A DNA stretch of 64,000 nt from Balanoglossus misakiensis (Eukaryota; Hemichordata), in assembly GCA_040954595.2 (NCBI GenBank), contig CM082580.2, positions 13,454,001 to 13,518,000 on the forward strand. Direction: 5' to 3'. The translations under genes were made by a program, and so were the position numbers. Position 1 is the first letter of the stretch. Each line of letters begins with the position of its first letter. The notes below the pieces were generated by a model, which had not been told where the DNA came from, ran no database searches, and worked only from the letters and a program-made list of their open reading frames with translations. Below, piece after piece: positions 12,588 to 24,300 of the stretch.

Positions 12588-15500
12588 TCAGGCATAACCC
12601 ACAGCATCTATGCTGATGGCGTTCAGCGGGTTTTGATTGTAACTCACCAGGCAAATTGGCCAGTAGAAAACATTGAAAATGACGAACAAAACTGGGAACA
12701 CCAGTCTGGAACCTTTGTCCACTTTTACGGGGCTTATGTTTTCTACAATCCAAGTTGCAATGTAATAGTCGCCAGTGTCATTGCCGCTAGACTCTCCAGC
12801 TTCTTCTTGTTGGCGACCAGTTCCATTCAGGCTCTCAAGTTCAATATCATCTTTGCCAGTTGAACCACTCTGCGGCTTCCGCAAAGAAAAAGGAGAGAAG
12901 GTTATCGTTGATGACATAGTCCACGCTTGTGTGCATATGTAAGACAAATATATATGAATTTGACAACAAACCCCGGGGTAATAATCTTTCCAGATAAACC
13001 CTCCATGCACCTTTCACTCAAAGAAAACAAGAAGCGATACCTTCTCAGCAGCTTTCTCACGAAGCACCTGGCGACGCTTCCTCTCTGTAAACAGGTAGTT
13101 GACCAGGGCATACTCCGCTAAGGCAGCAAATACGAACACCAGACAAGTTGTCATCCATACATCGATGGCCTGTAGCAAGTAACAACGTTATAGAGGTTAC
13201 TATGACATTAGTATCAGACCCAATCACTACGGAAGTCAGTCAAGGACAAAAGTCAGAACTGCATTTTCAACTCATGACTTCCTAGTTTCGACTCGATATT
13301 GCGTTTGTAACTACCGAAGTCCTATTTTGAACACACGTGTATGCTCACATACTATGGGTGCCGTTTACCCTTCTTGCTTACCTTGACGTAAGAGACTTTT
13401 GGCAAGCCGGCACGTACACCCGCAGCCTGTGAAGTGATGGTCAAGAGCGTGGTGATCCCCAGGGAAACCCTGGCCGGAACGCTCTCGGGGTTCAACCAGA
13501 ATGAAAGCCATGAAATGACCACGATGACGCTGGTTGGAATGTAGGTCTGAATTAAGTGGAAGTCGTATATACGCCGCAGCAGAAAGTACAACCGCAAAGA
13601 AGTGAAACTACCTGTTTTAAACCAATAAATACATTCATATTTGAAAAAAAAATCCACACGTCATAAAACAACAGCTAACCATGTAGTATTCTAACCTACA
13701 ATGTCTGACTGTCTGACTTCCTACCTGTTGCGTAAGTTTTGTTGAACTCTACAGTCCTTATCTCTGGATGTCTAAATTCTGCAATCTCAATTTCATCGTT
13801 GATGTCAACACCTTCGTCTTCCTTCCAGTGAAAAAGTAGATCGTGAACACGAAATCCATCTACAGAGCGGGAAAATTAAGAAGTAATGAACGACAAAATG
13901 CGAGCCATGCACCTCTCTATGAATTGAAGCGAGAGTTTTAATCACCCAAGGCCCTAAAATCATTTGACATAGCTATTACACTTCAATTTTGGATAACCAG
14001 GAAAGGTCTATACATGTATATACTTACAGCTTTCCATGGATAGATGACAGAGTTGTACATCCATGGGATAGTATCGCAGATCCATGTTACAGGATAAAGT
14101 CAGACTTACCCTGTGTGAAGGACATAGAGACACAGTGGGAGCATCAGCTATTTCGTGAACGCCGAGATGAGAAAGGGAGCAAAAAACTTGTAGGCCCTAA
14201 TGTCGAATCTCGAACAAATCCTAACATTTCCTAGGTTACTGTCGAAATGACATTCCTTTGCGATTTAAAAAAAATATTCCTTAATTGTAGTGAGGAGATT
14301 TCCAAATTTATCATGTTGGACACACCTCATGCTTAGCAAGACATCGCCATTTGGGTAAATACGAAGAGCTTCGTTCTTGACCGTCAATTGGTGTATTTTG
14401 CCTTCTTTTTCATTGGCAAAGAACATATCCGGTACCCATAGTTTATCCACCATTTGCGGGTTCACACTCAGACTATGGTTTGCAGTTCCGTTGTACTCTA
14501 ACCGAGGGTCGTTCCACTCTTGCCTTATAAAAGCCATTAAATTAAAGTCCTGTAAGAACAAATAGATTTGTGTTCCTTTAATCTAACCTTCTTTTTTTCT
14601 GGGGTTGTCTCCAGCATATATAGTAACATGTAGATAGCACTGTTAAAGGTATAGGTCACGTGACGTGAGTTGAGACGCGTCAGAGCAAAGTTTTCGCTGC
14701 TGATTGGTTGGAGCCACCTGGACCACCTCCACTTGGAATTTTACGTCTAACCGTCCCTGCATTTTCATAAGTGACGGCCACGCCGCTGGACGTAGGACGC
14801 GTTTAGATGAAAGTGAGGAAAACCCTGCCCAAAACAGAGAGTTTCTCCGCTCGATAGTTTTCATGAAGACCGCGGTAAGTAAAGTAACAGAAGTAGACAT
14901 AGTTACTCCATTTTTGACCAGAAACATGGGTTATTCTGTGGTGAATTACGGACATTTAAAAAGCCAGACGTGTACACCACAGAATTGAAAATTTGGATGC
15001 GTCACCGTCAGACAGCTCGAGTCAGAGCTTCCCTGCGTTTTCATTCACAAATTCTACCCTTTCGGGTTACTCAACTTGAGATGTTGGTCCAAGTTATTTA
15101 TGGTTTCTAAACTTTGAAATTAAATTTTTCAATGAACTAGATTGAAATGAAATACTTGTCTGTATCATTTTAGTATCCCAACACTGCCTTGATGTTGAGA
15201 TCATTTAAACAGGTAAGGTCAAAGGTCGGTCCGTTAATTTGCAAGTGTCTGAACTCCTAATCCTAATTAGTGAATTCAAAAGGAAGCGATGGGAAGGGGG
15301 ACTTTGGCGTACGTCGCTGAGGGCGTCATAATATTCAGCAATCAGTACTGAAGCTTTCCGTGCTAATTTTCAGTGACCAGAACGGGCCCCCATAGGTCAT
15401 GCATGTACTTTTTTGAGAAAGAAGGGTTCGGAGAAGTCAAAGAAATTAATCTGGAAGGACCAAAACAAGCATGCACAAGCAGACACTCTGCACTTAGTAA

Positions 15501-18500
15501 GTCAATTCAAGATTCCGTCTGAGGAGTTATAAAATGTTCATTACCATTGTTGCAGCAACAGAACTGAAACCACTGATGACGTAGATGCTGGTAGCTACAA
15601 TGACAGGTGGCCCTGTAGATAGAACAAAATTTTACACATATTGCAAGTGTTGATTTTTGTATCATCTTACAGAGACTTACGCGCAGCATTACATGCACAG
15701 TTGGTGTTTGCAGAGTTCATTTTACAACTCACCGTCGTTGTTTGGTCGAATTCTCGAATCGTAGGTCTTATCCAACGCATCCAACATTGCAGTTAAACCC
15801 GAAGTTGTGCCATTACCTCGGGCGGGAGTCGGGGTTTGCTCGGCAGTATTGCTCTCGTCGCCGGCGTCTCGAGGTAGCCTTCGTCTAGAACGACAGAAAA
15901 GATACATTATGAATCATTGTAACTAAGAATAGTATAGCAAATGATGCCCTGTATATTTTTCATATAAATTAAATTATTTAGTGCACGTGTTGCTCAAGGA
16001 CATAACTGTAATATGGTGTCAGACATGTTTAACAAATAAATAAGTAAAGAGATAACAGACCCCAAGCATACTTAGAACCAATATTTTTAAAGCCCAACAA
16101 AACACACAGTCATAGGAGAACTGGGTGTGGGAGCGACTGTGAAGAGCGAGACCGTTATTGTTTTGATTCTCACGTTCTGTTGACTAATCCCAATCCCACG
16201 GGAAAGATATTACACCCTAATCCAATTTTGTCATTTATTCTACACCTACCATTCAGCATAAATCAATCTTGTAATGGACCTATCACGCTAGATTGCCTGG
16301 TCGTACATTCTAATCATTTATGCGGACATTTTATTACACACATTCATCATGATGAGGTTATGTAGCTCAATAAGTGAGCCATGCGACCTTGCGAACGGTG
16401 CTTCTCCACTGGGAATGAACGCTCATGTTGAAGTCTCAACAGTCTTTGCTCTTTTCGTGTGCTTGACTTATTTGCACACAGTCAAGCAGAACCGATCAGG
16501 TGGTTCTGCGTTTTGAGACCAACTGATTAATTGAAAGGCGCGCCGAATCATGAGACGTCTTTATCATCCCCACCTTTATCGAGTCAGATTTTTGCCGCAA
16601 GGACGTTAGCGTTAATGTAATCGTTTACATGTAATGGATTTAATTTTTAGAAATGTGTAGCGTGACAATCAACAACATTATACGTTTTCATGGAAATTGT
16701 CCAAAAACAACAAATTCCCGACTTTGTCAGATTTGGACATTTTTCATTCGAGTTATAGATCATAAAAATGTACATCGAATCATGCAATCATTAATGCCAT
16801 TAAAGTCACGTCGAGAGTGCCATTTTATATCTGTTAGAAAATTGCGTCATGTACAGTGAGATAGTGTTGGATGTGTCTAGGAATTCATCGCCATATTAAA
16901 TTCTATATTCTGTTATTGCCTAATTTCAGCACGCATTCTGACTCGACGCAAGAAGATATTTTAGCTTCTTCTTTACTGATGTTTACAAAGTATGTCCACA
17001 CAGAGACCATATTTCCATGGCAACTCTATGCATCCAACCCGGGAAACAACCATATGTGTTCACAATCTTGTTTTCGAGAAAGTCCGACTCGGCTGTCGAT
17101 AATTTCCCTATGGAGTGTGGTCTTAAATCAAACACACCTATTAAACCGGCTTACAGCTTTTTGACGTTGCTTGCGGCACAGCTGTGTGAAATACACGGGA
17201 CCTAATCCCTGAATGCAAATCATATGACATTCATGTTCTTTTTGGCAACCAAATATAAAGTGTGCCTGGCCTGTCTGGTAACGTGTACAAAATGGATGAT
17301 TGGTTTATGTGAGGTAAAACACTGTCTTTCCTTCAAATGGCGAAAATGACCTTTCCAACTTTCACAAATACGTACCATGCGATTAGAACATTATAAAAGC
17401 AAATATATAGCTATAAAATGTCCTTTCATGAGTCAGTCAATATTACTTTTGGTTTCAAACGGGAACTTTGTTATACACCCTCGTCACGTTTGTGAACGGA
17501 AACTTTTTTTGTTTTGTTTAATTGAAAGATGTATAAGCCATTAGAATAATGGCGGTGGTAATATAATGGTCAACTGAACACATAATTCCTTATATAAACG
17601 TCCTCATTCAAAATGGTTGTTCTTCTTTCTTAAGTTTCTGTCTCTTATCAATTCCCTGCACTTAAGTTCTCTCATGAATTCAGCGCGTGAAATATTACAA
17701 CCTTTCAGTTCCCTATTGACGCACTCTGCAGGCAAATCATGAATGCACAATTCAGTAAGAACGATTTATTCCTGCGATTACATCAAGAGACTGAATAAAG
17801 CGCCAAAGAAGAAGTTTAAAATGAGCTTGTTTAACGATTATTAAGGAGCATAAAATAAATGTTGTGAATGTTGATTTAAACGTTATCGATTATTACCACC
17901 TAGGGCTTGTCGTTAGTCATTTTCATCCAACATGAATCAACTTTTTATGATTTCACACAAACACAAAAACTTGACCATGCTATTAAATAATAAAAGTTAC
18001 TATATATACATAGCAATAATTCACATAACATTTTATAATTTTCCATGGTGCCTGAGAACCAATCCAACTGTCGCATTTTGATCAAGCATTGTAACAATAA
18101 ATGCATGACAATTATTCATCAAAAGTTACACATCACCTTTTCTAATAGACTGCTATGCCAAGTATCATATCACTAAAGTTAGACTTAAAATGACATCCAT
18201 TGTGGCGACTATACTGATAACGCAAAACACTTACTAAGGTTTATCCACAATCCACCCCAAAATACTCAAGACCTATTTACAAAGACATGTCTGTGATTAT
18301 ACGACGATGTGCTTGATCGTATTTCTTCCCTCTATAAAATAAAACTGAACTGTCCATTAAAATTCACCAGAGTAGACCTTGCGCAGGGCTATAACATTTC
18401 TCAAAAGCTTTTTATGTGTTGATATTGAGCTAAAATACATATATTTACAAAAACAACCTCATTCGGACAGAGCAAATAGACCTCGATATTCGTGACCTTA

Positions 18501-19067
18501 GGCATATGATATTAAAGCGACCATTCAACTGATATTTCCCCGAGGGCAACTTGAGTCGGGGTCTACAAATACTTAGAGAGAAGGTTTGATATAAGCGTCG
18601 GGCACTGAACAAACATTCAATTATACCTCGATGAGAAAAGTTGCACGTTGTACCTGTCAATTGTACGTGTGAATTCTGACATAGCACCACACAGCGTATA
18701 TCGTATTAGTAATCAATATATTCATCTTCGGTTTCAATGCATAGCAGAGAGTGGAATTAAAAAATGACAGCGCGCTGTCGTCGATCCCAGGCTTGGCTAA
18801 CAATCATGGCTCAATATGTTGCGAATGACTATGATTTATATCCGAACAACTGGATGTATTTAATTTAAACGCACCCTTCATTCAAAGACTCGTAGTTCCC
18901 ATGTTTCATTTGCTGCAAGCGCACGATTTGGAACCTGCGACATGTGCGGCTAGATCATAAGCGAAATCTTACCTTATATCAGCGCAGGAAACGACAGACA
19001 ACAGAGCTGCAACCACACAGATGAGAACACATACGCTGCCGCGGTAACCAGGTGTTCCTGGAGCCAT
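12588..19067 (-). CDS. Anion-selective Cys-loop receptor subunit, glycine/GABA-receptor-like (9 exons, 463 aa)
   Basis: Pentameric ligand-gated chloride channel subunit of the plasma membrane. Exons in transcript order: 19067-18973, 15884-15733, 15612-15545, 14549-14326, 14104-14028, 13859-13725, 13611-13382, 13169-13041, 12869-12588; all frames join. Exon 1 encodes a signal peptide and is separated by a 3.1-kb intron. The ligand domain shows YDSRIRPN, GPPVIV, the EWNDPRL motif, LWVPDMFFANEK (loop A) and the signature Cys loop C185-x13-C199 with YYPMD. M1 begins near residue 267. P296-A297-R298 before M2 is the anion-selectivity motif. M2 has Ser at 2', Thr at 6' and Leu at 9', followed by LPKVSYVK. 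M3 is in exon 8 and M4 (about 425-447) in exon 9. The M3-M4 loop is short and acidic. The extra extracellular disulfide typical of glycine receptors is absent, so the agonist is uncertain (glycine, GABA or other). Confidence 0.9.
15885..18972 (-). other. Large first intron of the Cys-loop receptor gene
   Basis: A 3.1-kb stretch separates the signal-peptide exon from exon 2. It is AT-rich. I see no exon with splice borders and family motifs, and no RNA gene. Open frames of 60-97 codons here lack ATG context or motifs. Large first introns often hold enhancers, but no specific site can be named. Confidence 0.55.
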
Positions 19068-19996
19068 TTTTTTGCTGCAATCAGATGCCGTCGTTCACTT
19101 TGAGGATCTGAAACTACCTGCAGTAGTCAGTACTTATGCATTAGTTGACATTTGAACCTACTACAGTTGTAACCTGTTTAAATCATGTCTCTGTCAAGCG
19201 CGCCAACAACTCTTGACAAGCGAGGCGTTGCTTCGACTCCAGTATATCTTGATCGAGCACTGTGATTGGTTCGGACTAAAAATCAGATGGATAATGTTCG
19301 CAATTATTTACCTCATGTGAGAAACTGGGCTCTATAAATGTTGAAGGTGCCGAAACAAAGCTTTGGTAACCGCAGGAAAGATGTACAGTGTATACTTCAA
19401 AAATACTGCTGTTGTTTTCACAATCTGGGATGATCGTAAATAACATGTATGCATGGATACTATAAACAGAATTGTCATGATTATATGATCATGTAAATTT
19501 TCGGCAACACGCTGAAACTCAGAAAAATGATTTACTATCATTATTGTATGTTCGCTATTACGGGCTCTTGTAGCCATTATGCAATGGGTAGAAAATAATG
19601 TCCAAATGATAAATATTTTAGAGTATTGTGGATGGTGGACAGGGTTTAATGTTTGTCGTAAAAACTAACAGGCTATACTTGGCGTTTGTAATATGAGTAC
19701 CGCCGCGGCTCATTTGGTTAAAGTCTGCGTGCATCGAAGTATTAAATGCTGAAGAATCGATATTACGCAGTAAAGCACAAAAAGCAGTAGCAGGGCCGAG
19801 TGACCTACATTCTTGTGGAATCTTCAGACTGACGTTGTCATCCTGCGAATTTGAATCATGTATACTGCCAACCGTGTTAGAACGTGCGCATCACTGAATC
19901 CAGACGACCGAGTATTTAGGACGATTAGAGGCCATCATTGTCACGATTCGCGAAGGGGCCAAGAAGTGGCACCACATCTTACATACAGTCTTCCTT

Positions 19997-20072
19997 TGGG
20001 ATGTGGTGTTGACCTTCGTGGGTGAACTCGCTTGCTACAGTAGGGCTGGGTTCGAATCCCATGGAATGCAAG
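19997..20072 (+). repeat. Degenerate tRNA-derived (SINE-like) sequence
   Basis: A perfect pol III B-box (GGTTCGAATCC, 20049-20059) is preceded at the right distance by a degraded D-arm/A-box-like block (GTGGGTGAACTCGCTTGCT, about 20019-20037). This matches the order seen in tRNA-derived SINE heads. The acceptor stem does not pair, so it is not a functional tRNA. The AT-rich sequence after it, to about 20240, may be the SINE body. No second copy was found in the window. Confidence 0.4.
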
Positions 20073-20532
20073 AGCATGTCCATAATCATGTTGACATGCA
20101 TGGTAATCCACTTGAAACACTCTGAGTGTATTTGTGCAATGTGTATTGTCATGGTTATAAATTTGAGTTGACTTTGACATCAATCTTACAAGGTTATGGT
20201 GATTTAATAAAAGTTCAAACTTCAATTTCAAAATTTTCTATCCATACATCCATCCATCTATTTGGCAGACGTCAGATGTCAACTGAAAGGTTACAGAACC
20301 TCCATACTTTCAACTTTCCTGAAACATCATGAAGTAAAATAAATTGGCAAACATAAATTGTCGTTTATCTAATTTGCCCTTAATAATATAAATGTCCAAC
20401 TCTTATCAAATCTGATTTATAACTGTACTTTAAATGAGCATATTATGTCAGATTGTAAATTTGACGATTACTAGTTTTTTACGAGAGGCACGTTACTTGC
20501 GCGATAATGATATTCTGAGACTAACTCACGCT

Positions 20533-20580
20533 GTGTAACCATAGGGGCCTGGAGAACTTTCTCCAGTGTCTATGGTGTAA
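20533..20580 (+). repeat. Short imperfect palindrome
   Basis: The arms read GTAACCATAG...CTGGAGA and the inverted counterpart TCTCCAG...CTATGGTGTAA, giving a hairpin of about 24-base arms with some mismatches. It lies in the intergenic region between the channel and carboxypeptidase genes. It could be a miniature inverted-repeat remnant; no target duplication is evident. Confidence 0.5.
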
Positions 20581-21241
20581 CTAAACGTACATAATATACA
20601 TGTATATTAATCCTTTAAATTGACATCCCTCAATCAGTAACTTCGAAGGTCGAATTAGGCCAGCCTTACATCGTTTGGCAACTTAAAACAAGAGTACATG
20701 CATGTATGCGCGGTGGCTTTACGTCACTACAATGTATGTCTGTCAGCGTCGGTGAGATGAAGTGCCCCCAGCCTGCGTGCTGTGCAAACTGAAAAGGCGG
20801 CATCCGAGATCAGTCTGCCGCTGGACTTTGTCGGAATGTCAACGACGTTCGTTCGTGTTTGACCCACAGAAGGCATAAATATAAACGTCGCATAGAATTC
20901 TGATGTCGCGCTGAGGCGGCAGTGAAGGACAGTGAAGGTCAACAAGCCTACAACTTGATTGTCACCATTACTGCTGCAGAATTGGGTGAAGGGCAGTATT
21001 TTGTTACTTGCTACATAAAAATAGTGCAGCTAATTCTGTCCCTGCATGATTCCATGCACTCGTTAGATTAGGTTTCCTGCAGCGCTGTCCTGAGAGAAAA
21101 TATTTACCAAAATACCACAGATACCCTTCTGCAGCCTGCACTGAACAGACCTTCCTTTGACCATCAACCTAAAACTGCCATCACTGAATTATATGTCTCC
21201 AAAGAAAAAGACACGTGGCTAAAAAGAAAAAAATACGACAA

Positions 21242-21247
21242 TTTATT
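21242..21247 (-). terminator. Candidate polyadenylation signal of the carboxypeptidase gene
   Basis: AATAAA on the minus strand lies 108 bases after the stop codon at 21355. A second copy lies nearby, around 21263. This is consistent with a short 3' UTR. Confidence 0.5.
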
Positions 21248-21354
21248 CATACTGATTTCACTTTATTCTGCGGAAATAATACTGAAATCTGTAATCTCAA
21301 TTTTGTGAGAACATAATCAGTGGTGTTGAAATACCGTAGATATTTGACGACATG

Positions 21355-24300
21355 TTAACTAGGCACGTATTTTCCTCTGTGCAACGTCATAATGAAGTGG
21401 TCCAGGTAAGCCGCTGCAGATTCGATGGTGTGGGTCAGCCTGGCCACTTCTCGTCTGACCTGGTTCCAGCGAGAATCTCGCTCTTCCGACGAGACGTTAT
21501 CGATATCGAAGAGAGCGTCTGTCAGTCCTGGGAAGGCGGCACTGGCATACATGTTTTTGCTGCTTGGTGCAAATATCACGTGCCTATAAGGGAATTGCAT
21601 CGACACAAATAGACACATAACTGAAATACCAACTTCAATCGAACATTTCCAAGTCAATGTTAGCTGTGGTCAGCTGCGTACCACAGCTAAGTCAATGTAT
21701 GCGTTCACAGACTAGTTCACACATTGATAACACGCGCCCCCAACTATGAACATAACTATCCTTACCTGACTAACGGTCTACCTGGTAATCCCAGGGGATC
21801 GATAAAGGTACGTTCAAAACCAATAAGTTTGTCGTTTGCGATGCGGTAGGCCGTTGGGCTGAATGTAAGATGATGTACATGTACGTTTAAAATCGCTGAT
21901 GAAATAAACTTCGGCTGTTTAGCATCAACATATCAAACGCAACGCGAGTTTCCAAAATTATGTCAAATGGAGATGAGCGACTTTTCCTTTCCAGAGTGAT
22001 TATTCGCTCGTGTACATAGCATTCCTTTCAAAGAGCAAATTTGGGACCATAACAGGGGCTACGAAGTCGTATGACAAGAACTTACTCTTTCTTGGCCTCC
22101 AAACTATCAATTGCATCGTGAAAGAACATACTAGCAGCAGTCAGATTATTAATAGCATCGTCTAAGAAATCTGGCATTGAAAAACGGAAAACTGATTAAA
22201 CCAGTACATGTATGATGATTAATAATGAGATTATAATAAGAACGCTGAAATCTGCGAATACACCGACAATAAATTAACTGTGATTTGGAAGTCGTTTGGC
22301 AGTTTACCTGTGTTTACATTTTGAGTGGCAAGCCTTTGTCTATGCTCGCTCTTGAAATCTTCAAACAGGTCCTTGATTCGTTGTGCATAATCTCGACAGT
22401 CCATAGGAACGACGAGTGAGTCGGCGAAATTTCGGATTAACTCGGCCCATACTCGGCCCATGGCGGCATGAAACTTGAATTCGGGATCGTAGTACGTCGA
22501 TACCATGTGGAAAGTTTCGTAGACCGAATGGTACATGGGATAACCACGCTATATGAGGGAAAATTGAGTATTTCAGTTAATTGATGTGGAAGTGTTAAGC
22601 AAATAATTAGTCTTCCAGTCAAATTTATAAATAGTTTGGTTTCCGTGCGTCCTGCGCAAGAGATATGCGCCATGCAACCAGTTGTTAAACGGTATACCAT
22701 CAGTTTTGCATTGAGTTGTCTGTAGTCAATTTAGCCTTAGGAAGATTGGGAAGGTATCAGCGGACATCAGTGACACTTACCGTCTCACCTTGATATATCA
22801 TATTAACAGCCGACACACCGACACGAAGCATAAACGGCGCATGATCACTCTCGGAACCTAGATCCGAAATGCTGTTGGACGAGGGGATAATTAGATAGAG
22901 CATCAGTAACTCGTTGTACTGATTTTTGCCACTAGTCTAGCGGACACAACATCAATCGAGTAGCCCGACTTTACCTTGGGAGTGAGATTGGAGCATTAGA
23001 ATTTTGAGGTCTTCTCTCAGACCATATATCGTAGACCGATTTGCTGCCATCGCTGGAATTTGGATCGGTGACCTGGCCACAGGAGACAGCAGATTAGACA
23101 AATATCCACCACGAAGATCATATCCCTATTTTCATGACTTTAGACAACTTTTGCAATAAATATTCTTTATGGCATACAATAACTATACCGATAATTATAA
23201 TGCTTACAATCAAATTATTTGATAAGTAATATTTATCAACAGTGCTGTTCTAAATGGTTGAACTATCAAATTGTTACAGTTTACCTTTTTGGTTGCCTCA
23301 AACACAGCTTTAAACAGATGAGGGGTTGAGCTGGCACTGAAGACATAGTGACCTTGAAATAGTTCAACAAAAATTGTTGTAAAAAGAAATTAATAGACTA
23401 TTAGCCACCACATGGGTAATTGGTAGTTTGTATACAATTTAACATATAGAGATTAAAATCGTTCCATTACTGACCGTTGAGAACACCATCAAGGTTTAGA
23501 TATACCACGGCCCTGGCAGCAAGACTTTTGGAGAATTCCTGTAGGGTGTAAAAAAAGACTTTATAAAACAAAAGACGTCTGAAAACCCATGCCTCAACAT
23601 AATAAGTAATTAAATTGTCTCAGATCAACGGTTTGCAAGATCATATGCGTATCCAAATAAAATATTGCAGCCGTATTACATTGTCATTGAACAGGTTATT
23701 GATTACTCACTTCAACCCATTCATTGGATCCAAGCATGCCAAATTCTTCAGCTCCCCAGCTGCAGAAAATGATTGAACGGCGAGGGCGCCAACCTTCTTT
23801 GACGAGTTTTCCAAATGCACGTGACACCTCCATCATAACTGACGTAGCACTGTTGGGGTCAATGGCACCAAAAACCCAGGCATCGCGATGGTTACCAAGC
23901 AGCACGTATTTATCTGTCAACATAAAAGTTTCACATATTTTGAACAGAATGGAAAAGCCGATCGCTGTGTACAATTCGGGCCCATTAAACCGAACGTGAC
24001 ACGCCCAAATAGATACGCGTAAAACTATTCCACTGACCAACGTCGATTGCTCCTTCTATTCCGCCAATTACGTTGTATGTGGTTGCAAGTTGGTTCTCTG
24101 TTGTGATGTTCAGACGGACATATCTGAAATTGAGCACAAAACAGTTTACCATCTATATAGATATAATGATTGATTGATTGGTTGGTTGGTTGGTTGACTG
24201 ACTGACTGACTGACTGGTTGGTTGGTTGGTAATAGTTGAGCAATTAGGCAATTGATATAAAGTGACACAGAACTTACTTTTGGGCATCCTCATCCCTAAA

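Noticed and set aside
20049-20059. Functional tRNA gene suggested by a perfect B-box
   Set aside because: No pairing acceptor stem or intact anticodon arm; better explained as a decayed tRNA-derived repeat.
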